64,000 bases of DNA from Cycas panzhihuaensis. Its lineage: Eukaryota; Cycadophyta. The notes under the pieces were generated by a model that worked only from the letters and a program-made list of their open reading frames with translations, did not search any database and was not told where the DNA came from. Below, piece after piece: positions 42,380 to 53,549 of the stretch (positions are counted from its first letter, which is position 1; the number at the start of each line of letters is the position of its first letter). The DNA lies in contig CM041465.1 in NCBI GenBank assembly GCA_023213395.1, positions 166,663,741 to 166,727,740 on the forward strand, written 5' to 3'. Both the position numbers and the translations under genes were made by a program.

Positions 42380-43500
42380 AACTACCATTTATAGGTTTAA
42401 CCATGGGTGAATTATCGAGTTATCTGAGTTGAACACCTCTTTTTTGCCCAATTTAGTCCACCTTGTTTGCACCTAATCATTTGAACTTCATCTTTCTCAA
42501 TTTAACTCAAAACTTGTTGTCATAAAGCAATACTAAATCACCAATCTGGAACTGGGGTGTTCTTAGATGTTTGTCATGCCAGGCCTTGTGATGGTTCTTT
42601 TCCATCCTAATTTCCCACAATGCTCTTGCTTGCCGTTCATTTAATTTCATCAGTTCTATGAACCATTGTTCTCTTGAATTCCCTTCCTCCATCCTTAGCT
42701 GGTTTGCTATTCACAAACTTTCTGCTTGGAATTCCAAGGGAATGATATCTTTCAGACCATACACCAATTGAAATGTTGTTTGCTTCCGGCGTCACTTTAT
42801 TGTCGTTCTATCTGCCCATAGAACCGAATGTAGTCATTTTGTCCAATTTATGCTACCTTCTCCACAAATCTATGCCAAGGCTAACTTTAAAATTTTATTT
42901 GTACTTTTCACTTGACCATTGGCCCTTGGGTAGTATGGCGAAGATTTTCTGTGTTGGATTAGGAATTCTGTAGTAAGATGTTGAATTGTATGATTTAGAA
43001 AGCTACTACCTTGATCTGATACAATTTTAAGTGGGCATCCAAAATAGACAATTATCATTTCTACAAAAAACGTGCAGTACTACGGGCATCATATGTCTTC
43101 ATAGGCTTCACTTTTGTCCATTTAGTGAGAAAATCAATAGCAACGAGAATATACTTGGCATTTGTTTTTTCTATAGGTGGGCTGATTGGTCCTATGAAAT
43201 CCAATCCCCACTTCTTGAATGGGGCCTGTATTAAAATCATACGTAAAGGCATGAAGTGAAGTTTACTTGGTTTGCCAAATCTTTGGCAAACATCACAAGC
43301 CTTGACCAATTTTTCCACATCTTCAAATAATGTGGGCCGCCATAATCCTACGAGCAAAATCTTTCTAGTAGTTATCTTTGTGCCTTGGTGCTTTGTTGCA
43401 ACTCCCTCATGACCTTCTCGTACCACGACTTCCACTTCATGTTCTAATGTACATTGTTCCAGGACTCTATTAGGTCCAAGTTTACACAATATGCCTTGGA
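42380..43500 (-). pseudogene. Gypsy-2 integrase
   Basis: 43061-43489 has the zinc segment (EGHEGVATKHQGTK ... CDVCQRFGKPSK) and the first Asp in KKWGLDFIGPISPP, followed by YILVAIDFLTKWTKV. 42870-43058 has the second Asp in LKIVSDQGSSFLN and the Glu region YYPRANGQVKSTNK, where Lys stands at the usual Glu position. 42507-42692 has RALWEIRMEKNHHKAWHDKH and GDLVLLYDNKF. Apart from the Glu change and frame breaks it is well preserved. Confidence 0.88.
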
Positions 43501-44400
43501 TTAGTTGAAATGGAAATGCCTTTATAATAAAACTTTGTCATTTAGCTCATTCTAGTGCAATTAGTGTCCATCCTATTGATAGATATTATGCAATGCCTTT
43601 GTACCATGGTGGTATTGCTTTTACTGAAAATAATTTTGTATCAAGAAAGTTTTCTTGGATTTCGATGGCAACCTCTGTGTTCACATTTCTAGATAGTTTG
43701 ATTGGGCACAATATGTTTCTGCCCTTTCTTAACAATGATTTTGAAATTAAATTCTTGAAACAACATTAGTTATTTGCTAATCCTTCCTTGTAAGATTAGC
43801 TTGTTAATTAGATATTGCAAAGCTTGATGATCCACAAAGAATACACATGGGTTAGCTAGTAAATAATGCCTAAATTTTTATAGTGCATACACCATTTTGA
43901 GGCCTTCTCTTTTCGTTATTGAATAATTTTGCTCAGCCTGTGTCAATTTTTGACTAGCAAAATAGATTGGAAAATTTATATTGCAATCTCTTGGCTAAGC
44001 CAACATGCATCCTATCGCAAAGAGAGAGGCATCTACATGTACATGGAATGGTTTATTCTAGTAAGGAAATCTGAGGATTGGTGCTTGCACTACTTTTCTC
44101 TTCAACAAATCGAATGCTAATTGCTGTTGTAAATTCCATTGCCACATTATTCTTTTCTTTAGCAACATTTCGAGGGGATTTGCTATCTGGGTATATTCTT
44201 TGTTGAACTTCTTGTAATAACTTGTCATTTCCAGAAATCCTTTTAATTGCTTTACTGTCTTTAGCATTGGAAAGTTTAAGATGACAACCACTTTTTTTGG
44301 GTTTGTTAGCAAACATTCCTTGTTACTATATGCCCCAATAGAGATCCAAATGGAACCAAGAACGTGCACTTGTCTGTATTTAAGCACAGATTATTTCTCC
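43501..44400 (-). pseudogene. Gypsy-2 RNase H
   Basis: 44053-44387 has ECLLTNPKKVVVILNFP and LKGFLEMTSYYKKFNKEY, the link from thumb to RNase H. Further left are HVDASLFAIGCMLA, QNYSITKREGLKMVYAL and FFVDHQALQYLI, the RNase H core, in several frames. A second, plant-type archaeal RNase H as in Tat elements was not seen. Confidence 0.78.
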
Positions 44401-44429
44401 TACAGGTTTCAAGCATTAACCTCAGATTG

Positions 44430-44965
44430 CCAAGATGTTTTTTTAGAAGGGTGTATAGAGTCTAGTCATCCAAAAACACCTCAATGGTTTTTCCAATCAT
44501 CTGTTGGAAAATATTTAAAATAACTCGTTGAAATGTGGCTAGTGCATTGGTCAAGCCAAAAGGCATGACCTTATAAGCATATGTACCCCATTCAGTCACA
44601 AAAGTTGTCTTTAATTAGTCTTCAAGAGCTATCCTTACTTGGTTATAGCCACTTAACCCATCTGTGAATGAATAAACCTCGTGACCTTCCACCTTCTCCA
44701 AAATGTCCTTAGTGAAGGGTATAGGAAAAAGGTCTTTTTTGTTGTAGCCTTGTTTAAGGCCCACACTGGCATGTAGTTTCCCATTTTTCTTGGGAAGTAT
44801 GATTGACCCATTCGCTATTGTTGACTTCAAAAATATATCCCGCTTCCAATAGCTTCTCTATTTTTGCCTTCACATTCTGTTTATAATTGGGGTTCGTCTT
44901 ATAGGGGTGTTGCTTCACTGGCTTTGCTCCCTCCACCAACTTTATCTGATGTTGTGCCAATTCCT
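44430..44965 (-). pseudogene. Gypsy-2 reverse transcriptase
   Basis: 44754-44960 opens with AQHQIKLVEGAKPVKQHPY and KIEKLLEAGYIFEVNNSEWV. 44615-44830 has PKKNGKLHASVGLKQG and FPIPFTKDILEKVEGHEVYS. The catalytic FLDD is at about 44464-44478. A frameshift lies near 44760 and a stop near 44618. Confidence 0.88.
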
Positions 44966-46440
44966 GCAGAATGATCTTTAGGTCCTTCTAGGACCAAGCA
45001 AAGACATCTTTGTATTCTAAGAATAGAGTTGTTGCCTGGTTAACTATTTTGACATCCCAATAATCTCCCATGGTGATTAACTAGGGTTGTTATTTTGCCC
45101 CTACGTTGATTTGCTTTATCTTCAACTACTTCCCCTTCACTGATTTGCCATCTTGGTTCAAAATATATACTGGGGTTCTATCAATTATCTTGCCTCCAAA
45201 CTTTGTCATAGAGTATTTTAGAGGAAATTTTTTTGAACCATCTTGTGCTTCAATCTGAATTATTTTGCGACACAGAATATTGTTTTATCATTTTTATTTG
45301 AAAGCAATTTTCAGCTAGACTTATCATTTTCTATTTTAGAATGGACATGACATTCTGGATTTTATTATCTTTGTTGTGGTATGCGAAGGTGTGACAAAAG
45401 TTTTGCACTAATTCATCCCAGTCTACTAATTGTGATTTTTCATAGTATTGGTACCATACTAATCAAACTTCTTTCAAAGTATGTACTAATCGTTGGGTCC
45501 ATTCACTTTTAGGAACATGAGTTTTGTTCCATATATGAACACATCTTTGCACATGTATATGAGGATTATCCCTATTTTGAAAATTTGGAAGATTATTATC
45601 TTTCATATGGAATCTATTTAAAAAGTTGATTTATGTCATGCCAAGTTTTAAATTGCATACAATGAGTAGCATACCAATCTAAAGCTTGTCCTAGCAGGGA
45701 CATTGGAACAAATACCGCCAAAAATCTTCTTGCCATTCTTTATTTCTCAATATTTCAGTACATTGATTCAAATGATTTGATGCTTCATCTTCTTAGACCC
45801 CAAATTTGTGGAAAATTTTCAATAATTTCACTAAATTTTGGGTTACCTTGCACTATTTGCAAGTCTTGGATCTGGATTCCTTGTTCTCCTTTTCTGAACA
45901 TTTGGGACTGCTCTGTAATTGCCTCTGGATCAATGTTTTCTCCATCGTCCATGGAGGCTGGGCACATCTCCAATCTGTAGCAAGTCATTTGTTTAGTTCT
46001 TCCCATGCATTTTGAAGCTAGTTTAACATATGGGAAGAAGATGCATCACTGGGTATGGTAGAGTGCAATTTGTATGCTATTTTCAAGGAGGGGCTTACTG
46101 TTGATTCTATTTCCACTGTTGTGGATGAGGCTCTTTCAACATCCTCAAATTTTTCAACTTGAGCCCCATTTGAGCATAAGGGCAGGGTGATTACTTACTG
46201 CAGTGTAAATCTTATGGCATAATCTACTCCATTTTCTTTTATTGCATAATCTACTCCATTTTCTTTTATTGCTCTTAGCATAGGCTTTTCAATTTGATCT
46301 AGCATAATCTGCTTGAAATAGCTTGCCTCCCACCATCTAAAAACTACGACGATTGGAATTGAGACTCCTAATTCTATTAACAAATCCTTAGCGAACTAAA
46401 GTCTTTGCCAAAGTTTCATACCTTCCTTTGGTAGTGGAAT
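44966..46440 (-). pseudogene. Gypsy-2 gag and gag-pol linker
   Basis: The best-matching part lies near 45380-45620, with blocks like HIHVQRCVHIWN and WDELVQNFCHTFAYHNKDNKI, the retrotransposon gag pattern. Near 45000 EYKDVFAWS precedes the reverse transcriptase. The frame 46195-46383 contains a 27-bp in-frame repeat (NGVDYAIKE twice; 46210-46270). No retropepsin motif was found. Many stops. Confidence 0.65.
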
Positions 46441-46504
46441 TTTAGTAGGAGTTGATAGTCTTTTATATACTTCACTCTTGAATCTTTGCTCCCTGAGGTT
46501 CAAT

Positions 46505-46519
46505 CGACAACGGAACCAA
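46505..46519 (-). other. Gypsy-2 primer-binding-site candidate
   Basis: Minus TTGGTTCCGTTGTCG resembles the TGGCGCCGTTGCCGG site used by Tat/Athila elements, with some changes. It lies 12 bases inside the LTR edge, slightly further than usual. Confidence 0.4.
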
Positions 46520-46531
46520 TGTGTGGTTTTG

Positions 46532-47248
46532 CGTATCTCACATCAATCTATGTGCATTACTCTGATAGGCAGGTAGGAGTTAAGCCAATGTGAATGCAAA
46601 CCAAATCTTTATTATGAATAAAGGGCCCAATGTCTTTGGTCCTCTCACAACCTAATGCAGGTCGAATAGTACAACCAATTTCTGTACAAGCTGTGATTCG
46701 AGCTGTTACATTAAAGAATATAAGAAAAGTCCTAAAACTATTAATTGCCACATCATTATGTCAATCGAACTTATACAAGTATGATATTTTTCGTTACATC
46801 AACAACCTTGGCTGTTCCAACTAACTTTAACTATTACATAGTGTTCACATGGAAATTAGTCTTCAATTATCTTTTAATTACAATTTTGGTTGCAATTCGA
46901 GTCGTACTTCGGTTGCAACTTTGTGACCTGGTTGTACTCTAAGTTGCACCTGGTCATACTTCAGGTTGTACTTGGTTGCATTTCAGGTTGTACTTGATTA
47001 CACTTGGTCATGCTTGATCAGACCTCAAGTTGTACTTGGTCAGACTTGATTGCACCTTGCTATACTTGGTCACACTTGTACTTAATATGCCTCTAGTTGT
47101 ACCTGGTCGCACATGATTATATGTGATTGTGTTTAATTGTACCTTGGTTGCACTTAGTTACAGTTTGAATTGCAACCCAAAATTGAAATTATACACTATT
47201 TACCTTCAAAAATCCTTCAAATCTTTTGTGACTTATTCCCCACACACA
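46532..47248 (-). repeat. Gypsy-2 5' LTR
   Basis: It pairs with 39607-40325 over its full length. The first base pair is CG where the partner has TG. It holds the second decanucleotide array (46905-47165). Confidence 0.88.
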
Positions 47249-47302
47249 AGTCAACCTTCAAATGATGAAAACATTGCATATGAAACCTGATTGTTGTGAT
47301 TC
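47249..47302. other. Spacer between Gypsy-2 and Gypsy-3
   Basis: 54 bp with no feature except target-site copy GATTC at 47298-47302. Confidence 0.6.
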
Positions 47303-47661
47303 TAATGTGAAATGATGGTGATTGTAACTTAGAGAGCGTTACCTGATTGTGGGATTGTTGGAGAGGGAGATGAAAAGACAATCTCTTCTATTATTTTTGG
47401 AATGATACAATCACTACACACTCATAATTAATTTACTCATTGATATTTCTCAATTTATATTGAGGATCGTGTACTTAATCATCTGGTTATTCAATTAATT
47501 ATCCCAATTAGTTTTACAAAGAATCAACTAATCTCTAACTATCTAACTAATTGATACCTACCATCTAACTATAATGTCTTTGCACATTGTTGTTGCATTG
47601 AGTAATTCTTGGTTCAAAGGTGGATGAGAATGGGTGGGCATTGGCATCCAATTTCTCATCA
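47303..47661 (-). repeat. Gypsy-3 3' LTR
   Basis: It pairs with 59567-59931 (shared GAAAAGACAATCTCTTCTAT, CTAACTATCTAACTAATT and others). Its first bases are TAATG where the partner has TGATA. Minus CTAAGCAGGGAGAAA beside it is the likely polypurine tract. Confidence 0.9.
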
Positions 47662-47679
47662 TTTCTCCCTGCTTAGGAG

Positions 47680-48376
47680 GAAATTGTCCCCAATTTCACG
47701 TTCAATTGAAAATGAGGAAAGTCTCGATCAAAGATCACCTGTGAAATCCATTTAGCTTGAGTAGGTATGCTTCCTTGTTTGGCAACCAAATATGTTGTAG
47801 TTTTCTTGTGGCGAATGGTGCGTACCCTAGCATCCAAAGGAGTATCTATTGGAAGTGGGAGCTAGAAATTTGACATCATGTCTCTTGGATGTTGCACTTT
47901 TGGAATGTCTTCCAATACAGATGGCTCATATTTCTTGAGATTACTAACATTGGAAATATCCTGCATCCCAAGATGTGTTGGCAAATTGAGGCAAAAAGCA
48001 TTGGTTCTTATGGCCTCAGTAATTGTATAAGGTCCAAACCTTATAGGTTTGAGTTTGTGATGAGCTTGATATTTAAATCTTTGCTTCTCCAAGTGAAACC
48101 AAACCTAATCTCCGAGTTGGAGATTGTGCAAAATTTGATATCAATCTTGTTCAACTTTATACTTGGATTAAGATTGTATGAGTATCTCTTAGTTTTAGGT
48201 AAATCTTTGTGGAAGTTGTTCTTCGAAAGTTGATGCCTTTTGTTGTTCAGTTTGCCCATGTTAGTGATTGGAGTTGGCAATGTGACAGAGTTCATACAGG
48301 GCCACTGGTTGAAACTCATAACAAATTTCAAAAGGTTAATGCCCTGTTGAGCAATATACTGCTTGATTATATCCAT
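47680..48376 (-). pseudogene. Gypsy-3 integrase C-terminus and chromodomain-like tail
   Basis: 47862-48092 has KPIRFGPYTITEAIRTNAFCLNLP-type and HLGMQDISNVSNLKKYEP blocks. Further left, TTTYLVAKQGSIPTQAKWIS corresponds to the chromodomain core with WKG changed to KQG. It is close to the same part of Gypsy-1. Confidence 0.65.
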
Positions 48377-48419
48377 GCTGGATCATGGAAAGGAATTGGT
48401 CCCATTGCTTAGTAGTGTG

Positions 48420-48960
48420 GTGATAAATATAAAGTGCATTAATTATAATGAGGGTATGATTTACCACTTTGGCCATCTATTTGAGGATGAAAAGTTGTGG
48501 AATATATGAGTTGAGTTCCTTGTCGTTTCCATAACGTTTTCCTAAGGAAACGACATCACGATCTAAGATGATAGAAATCAACAACCCATAATGTACCCAT
48601 ATATGTCGAAAAAAGAGTGTGGTTGTGTGTTGTGCATCTATTGTCTTAGTGCATGGAATAAAAATATCCATTTTAGTGAATTTACAAACAATAACCAAGA
48701 TGCAATCAAGCTTTTGTTGAGTCATTGGTAGGCCAAAAATGGACTCCATGGAAATAGATTCCCATGGTTGAGGTGCAACTAGTAATGGTTGGTACAATCC
48801 TCTCTTTCGATTGGCCAGTTTGGTTGTCTACATAAGACACAATGTTGAATGTAGGAATTGATGTGCTTATGCGTTGATGGTCAATAAAAATAACATTGTA
48901 GATGTTGTAGGGTTTTTGAAACCTCGAAGTGATCTCCATAGCTAGAATCATGGGCTTCCT
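48420..48960 (-). pseudogene. Gypsy-3 integrase core
   Basis: The frame 48477-48797 has PWESISMESIFGLPMTQ, with Glu where the first catalytic Asp (SMDF) is expected, then VCKFTKMDIFIPCTK and IILDRDVVSLGK with the second Asp. The Glu region lies in another frame near 48440-48500. Confidence 0.8.
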
Positions 48961-49049
48961 TCAAGAGTTGCCCTTTGTTGCCTCTAGGTACATAAAGTTG
49001 TCCGAGTCAATACAACAAACCATCTTGGAGATGACCTAAAAATGATTGT

Positions 49050-49765
49050 TGATTCACTTCGTTGCGATGCTAAATGGCGGTATATGCGTTAGCAAAATCT
49101 GGGTTTGATGCATATTGATTTTGCCACTCTTTATAGGCTGCATACCTGATGTTGAGTATATTCAACATTGCACAAATTGGAGGCTTGCTGAAGAAGTTTG
49201 CTATTGTGTTTACCTTTCCTTTTTTGTGCTTGCTGGCCAAATGGAACCATTGTAAGTATGAGGCCCATTGCATATGGCAGTGCTCCTAATTGTGACTAAA
49301 TCTATAAAGATTGCAAGGGTTTGCGATTTGTATGTACAATAGTCTCCTTCCCTAGAAGATAATGATGCTAGTACTTGATTGCTTGGTCAAAGGCATAAAA
49401 GTCCCTGTTATAAGTATTGTAGTTTTGCTTTTCTATTGAAAATGTCTCTGAATGTTAAGCAATGGGATGTTCTCCTTGCTTAAGCAAGGCCCCCATAGCT
49501 ATTTGAGAAACATTTGTCTCTATCTCAAAAGGCTTTTGTATGTTTGGTAATGCAAGAATTGGGCCATGCATACGATGCTCTTCAACCTTTCAAAGGCGAT
49601 TGTCTGGGTAGGCGACTGCATGTGCTACATAAACATAATGGAGTATCAATCTTTTGTGAAAAATTGTATGCTCTAGGAAACTCCAAGGATCAATGAGATT
49701 TGTTGGTGGTGACCAATTGTGAATCATCTAGACCTTCGTAGGATCTATATGGATTCCTTTAAGCA
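49050..49765 (-). pseudogene. Gypsy-3 RNase H
   Basis: 49070-49273 gives MQWASYLQWFHLASKHKKGK and NTIANFFSKPP, the end of the RNase H and connection to integrase. Upstream pieces are in other frames. Confidence 0.65.
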
Positions 49766-50460
49766 TTAATGACATACCCTAGATAAGTTACAAATTCTTG
49801 TACAAAGGAATATTTTCTGTTTCTTTTTTGGGGCCTGTAAATGATTTGCCTGAAGGGCATTCAACACTTGTTGCACATTCTGAAGGTGATGATTGCATGC
49901 TTGGCTATAGATTAGGATGTGATCAAAGGAAGACGATGATGAATTTGCCTCAGAAAGGACAAAGCACATCCTTCATTAATCACATGAAGGAGGTTGGCAC
50001 ATTTTTGAGGCCAAATGGCATGACTAGCCATTCAAACAATCCCAAATAGGTTTTGAATGTCGTCTCCCAAGTGCCACTAGGTTGCATCTTTACTTGATGG
50101 TAACCTGTTGCCAAAGCAATCTTCGTGAAATATTTGGCCCCTTGCATTTCATCTAAGAGATCATCAATGCACAACAATGGATATAACAATTCTGTCATAA
50201 TGCAGTTAAGACCTCTATAGTAAATACAAAGCCTCCAAGTGCCATCTCTCTTTGGCATGAGTATTACTGGTGATCCACAAGGAGAGGAACTTGGCTGGAT
50301 TCTTCCTTTGTCAATGAGTTCTGTAATTTGCCTTTTAAGTTTTGCCCCTTCTAAGGTTGAAATCTTATAGAGGAGTCCATTTGGCAAAGTAGATCTTGAC
50401 AGTAAATCAATGCTGTGTTGTCCTACATGAAAGGGTGGCAATTCCTTTGGTAGTTCAAAG
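49766..50460 (-). pseudogene. Gypsy-3 reverse transcriptase, catalytic motif altered
   Basis: 49980-50441 has HSIDLLSRSTLPNG, LIDKGRIQPSSSPCGSPVIL, CIYYRGLNCIMTELLYPL, TKIALATGYHQVKM (family Asp replaced by Ala) and MPFGLKNVPTSFM. The next frame reads SFDHILIYSQ where YLDDILVYS is expected, so one catalytic Asp is His. Confidence 0.88.
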
Positions 50461-50878
50461 ACATTGGCTTATTCATCCATAAATTGTTGCATTTCTAGAT
50501 GTAGGACTTCAACTTTGGTCTATGGCAAAGTTTCAACTAGCCTAACAAGCAAGATAATGCCTCTTTTTGTAGTATTAGCAAATTTTCTGGCCTAAGAACT
50601 AGTTTTCAAGCTTATTGAGGGTGAAGAAGAATGAAGCTGATAAACAAGATTATCCTTATGCAACTTGTAGGTGTTTGCATCCCTATAATAAATAGCTCTT
50701 CTATCATATTCATAGGGATTGCTTGAAAGGATTTGGCAACAATCCATAGGAGTCACATCATAAGTGGCTATGTCAACAAAGGGTTTCATGGCAAATGTAA
50801 CGTGGTAAATTTTGTCTACTTTGGTAGCCATACCCCCTTTTTTATTGATAGCCCAAATAATAAGGTTGTGGGGAGGTT

Positions 50879-51077
50879 ATATGGTCTAGCGGTGGGCTAC
50901 TCCCATTCTCGGGTGCTTGGCTGCGGATTGATCCTGGGGGTTGTTGTAGTGGGTTCCAAGCGTATTCAACTGGAGGTTGCAGATGTTAAAAGTTGTCCCC
51001 CTAAGTACCGTGAGTGTGGTATAGGTGGGTGGGTGGGTGTGTCCAGATTCCCCCTCACACGAATTAAAAAAAAAATA
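50879..51077 (+). mobile_element. tRNA-derived SINE
   Basis: The element is about 199 bp, flanked by perfect 8-bp repeats GGGAGGTT (50871-50878 and 51078-51085) and ends in an A-rich tail (from 51066). Near its 5' end are an RNA polymerase III A box (TGGTCTAGCGG, 50882-50892) and a B box (GGATTGATCC, 50925-50934) at tRNA-like spacing. The body contains a GGGTGGGTGGGTG run and CCCCCTCACACGAATT before the tail. It depends on a partner LINE for movement. I cannot assign a named family. Confidence 0.85.
50882..50934 (+). promoter_or_regulatory. Internal pol III promoter (A and B boxes) of the SINE
   Basis: The A box fits TRGYNNAGNGG and the B box fits GGTTCGANTCC with the changes GGATTGATCC. The gap of about 32 bp is tRNA-like. 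Confidence 0.75.
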
Positions 51078-51144
51078 GGGAGGTTCAATTCTTTAACCAA
51101 CTTATCAAAGACCAAAAATTTTATGTTTTCATTACAAATAATGC

Positions 51145-51336
51145 AAAGTACCACGTGATCCTTCACCTAACAGTTTCGGGTAAAAAGAACTTCCCTCTTT
51201 GAGGCAATGGAGTCTTGAGTTATCAAATCCAAGTTGGGAAAGTACCACACGATCCTTTACTTGATAATTTTGGGTAAAAAAAGCTTTCCTCTCTGAGGCA
51301 CTGAAGTTTTGGGTCATTAAAACCAAGTTGGGATCG
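51145..51336 (-). repeat. 94-bp tandem duplication in Gypsy-3 gag
   Basis: Units begin at AAAGTACCAC (51145 and 51239). Both encode an ASERKAFFTQN-like or CLKEGSSFYPK-like stretch in shifted frames. The copies are diverged and the 94-bp period is not a multiple of three. Confidence 0.75.
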
Positions 51337-52438
51337 ACCACTAGCTGGTTGGTGACTAATGTTGTCGGTGCTTTGGTTGTTTCATTGGATGAGCTAGCTT
51401 CTTTAGTGATGAGAGTCCTTGCCTTTGCCTTGTACTATTGCTCTTGTTTTCTGCACTCTTCATTAGAGTGGTTGATAATTTTATGGAGTGTGCAAAACGT
51501 TTTTGCCAATCTATCTTTGGTTGTTGTTGTTGTTGTTGCAGTCATAGTCAGTGTGTGTTGTTGTCGATATGGCTTTGATGAGATTGCTTCATTTTTTTGA
51601 TGATATGGTTGTTTCTGATGGTGGTGTTGTCGCGATGGCTATTATAGTTGCTGTAGCTTAGGTCAAACTAGCCTCTTGTGTACTTTACTTTCAACTTTTA
51701 AAGCATATTGAAAGGTTTCATCGAGTGAAGTAATTTTGAACAGATCAAACTCTTGCTATAAAGAGGGGAAGAGTCCACTCAAAAACTTAAGTTTGAGTGT
51801 TTGTTCTATGTCTAGAGTTTCTACCATTATGGCTATTTCATTAAATATGCCTATATATTGCTGGACATATTGTCTACATTGTTGTTGTGGCCATTTCTTT
51901 ATTCGCTCTTTTGTGTACTCGAGTGGGTAAAATTGAGCTTGAAGAATTGCTTTGAATTTTTCCCATGTGGTGATGATTGGATGCATCCGTACATATGTCT
52001 GCCACTATACGAGTGCTTGCTTTGACATGTGTATTTCTATCATTGCGATCTTTTCTACTTCAGTCAAAGTTTGGCACTTAAAATATGTTTCGAGATTTCA
52101 AATCCAACTATCTAAAGCTTTGGCATTAATTGTGCCATAAAACTTTGGGATAGTTATGTGAGTGCCCAATTTAAACTGCAACTATTAGATGGAGATTGGT
52201 GTAGGGACCTATGCTTGTTGCGCTTGTTGACCTTGCAAAAGTTGTTGAGTCTATTGAGATTGATGAACCATTAGTTGTTGAAACATGGTCATCATGTTCT
52301 GCAAACTATGTTCCATCACTTGAGCAAAGGCTGGAGATGGTTTCTTTGATTCTTGCCTAGAATAAGGCTTGCTATTCACTGCTCAGTTCTCTCTATCGTT
52401 TCCTGTTTGAAGGAGACTTGTTTTCCTTTATGAGGCAT
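51145..52438 (-). pseudogene. Gypsy-3 gag
   Basis: A start at ATG 52438 gives MPHKGKQVSFKQETIERTE followed by a stop. The core at 51756-51986 is TTWEKFKAILQAQFYPLEYT and IGIFNEIAIMVETLDIEQTL, a retrotransposon gag pattern. Near 51440-51490, FCTLHKIINHSNEECR is a knuckle-like motif of the same style as in Gypsy-1. Confidence 0.75.
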
Positions 52439-52504
52439 TGTTAGGGTATATTTTGGCACATAATTTATGGGAAAGATGGAATCCAAGCATGTACTGACCA
52501 GAGG

Positions 52505-52640
52505 ATTGTAGGTACGGGCCGTACAAAGGTACTCATAGTAGGAATTAATGAAATACATGTTGTCTGGGTACATATTATAGGTACGTATCTTTTTAGGTAC
52601 GCAATACAGGGTGCGTACCTTTTTGGGTACGCTAGCAGAC
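52505..52640. repeat. Cluster of GGTACG motifs
   Basis: GGTACG or its complement occurs repeatedly (52511, 52581, 52597, 52614, 52626), partly with inverted neighbours such as GGTACGGGCCGTAC. It lies in the 5' part of Gypsy-3 beside Copia-4. Confidence 0.7.
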
Positions 52641-52765
52641 GAAATAGTGTATGCATGATTAGAGCAAACCTAAAGGCGCCAAGATCTAATGATGTCGGCC
52701 TAGATGGAGATGCATACAGATAGAAAAGAGACCATTAAACTGAATTAATCATGTGATTAAATAAA

Positions 52766-52981
52766 TGTTAGCAATCTCAATTGAGATGAAGCAAAGAAAA
52801 CTTGTATTCCATGGAGATCTAATCTCCTTTAAATATACATCTTGAAAGATGACCATTACAAACTGAATTGTAATCGATCCATACATGACAGCCAAGTCTC
52901 ATTACCTTAGACTTAAAGTTACATTTAAGGGTGTCCCAACATGACCCCTTTTGCGCCTAGATAAAACATTACATCTCAACA
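52766..52981 (-). repeat. Copia-4 3' LTR
   Basis: It starts TGTTAGCAATCTCAATTG on the plus strand and ends TTACATCTCAACA. Minus AACATTAAGAGAGGG next to it is the polypurine tract, the same as in Copia-2. Confidence 0.93.
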
Positions 52982-53547
52982 CCCTCTCTTAATGTTTTAT
53001 CTCTAACAAGCCTAATTTGTTTCTTAGGTATTGAAGTCTCTCTTTTCCAAGTGATTTTGTGGAGATCTGCAACTTGTTCAGAAGATGGGCAATATTCCAT
53101 GTCAATTTCCCTGTCCATGGATTTTTTCCCTATGTGCTTGGTTCTTGCATGAAGAACTGGATTTTTGGTCAACTTGATGGCGCTCTGAATGTCACACTTT
53201 AGAGGAGTTGCTTCATTCTGTCGTTGTTCTAGATCGGTCAGTAGCTGTCTCAACCAGATGGCTTTGCATGTTGCTGTCACAGTTGCTTTTTATTCGACCT
53301 CAGCGGAAGACAATGCAACAATAGCTTGTTTTTTGCTGCACCATGAAATTACTGAGGAACCTAGAATAAAACAATATCCACTAGTTGATTTCCTTTGTTC
53401 CTTGTCTCCTGCCCAGTTGGAATCGCAAAAGCCTGACAATTTAGTTGATCCTCCTTTGGGATATACCAGTTTTAGGTTTGCTGTTCCCTTTAGGTATCTT
53501 AAAATTCTCTTTGCGGCCTTCCAGTGTCTTACTTTAGGATTCTGCAT
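52969..53547 (-). pseudogene. Copia-4 RNase H and C-terminus
   Basis: 53290-53547 has HWKAAKRILRYLKGTANLKL, GFCDSNWAGDKEQRKSTSGY and SSKKQAIVALSSAEVE, a nearly intact RNase H core. After a stop, 52969-53280 has CKAIWLRQLLTDLEQRQNEA, HARTKHI and MEYCPSSEQVADL, with a deletion in the HHFIREKV block. Confidence 0.9.
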
Positions 53548-53549
53548 AT

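Larger units (their letters stand above)
39607..47248 (-). mobile_element. Gypsy-2: Tat/Athila-like Ty3-gypsy element
   Basis: LTRs of about 718 bp (39607-40325 and 46532-47248) enclose, reading leftwards, gag, reverse transcriptase, RNase H, integrase and a further reading frame before the 3' LTR. The reverse transcriptase blocks (QIKLVEGAKPVKQHPYKTNP, GHEVYSFTDGLSGYNQV) and the integrase C-terminus (GDLVLLYDNKF) are of the non-chromovirus plant type. No chromodomain is seen. An extra 3' frame in this place is known from Athila. No target-site duplication was recognised, and all frames are interrupted. Confidence 0.88.
50580..51145 (-). pseudogene. Gypsy-3 protease, split by a SINE
   Basis: Left of the SINE: AINKKGGMATKVDKIYHVTF and YDVTPMDCCQILSSNPYEYD; right of it: VLCIICNENIKFLVFDKLVK. 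The right piece aligns with the active-site region of Gypsy-1 (IIDNGSIKNLIS) but the Asp is Cys. Without the SINE and one GGGAGGTT the frame joins as KELNLPHNLIIWAI. Confidence 0.78.

Noticed and set aside
50879-50950. A functional tRNA gene
   Set aside because: Only the A and B boxes are present; there is no acceptor-stem pairing, and the tail plus 8-bp target duplication show a SINE.
50979-51166. Glu/Lys-rich plus-strand frame overlapping the SINE and protease (50733-51158) as a host gene
   Set aside because: The frame crosses the SINE edges and is antisense to the Gypsy-3 protease, so it is an accidental read-through.
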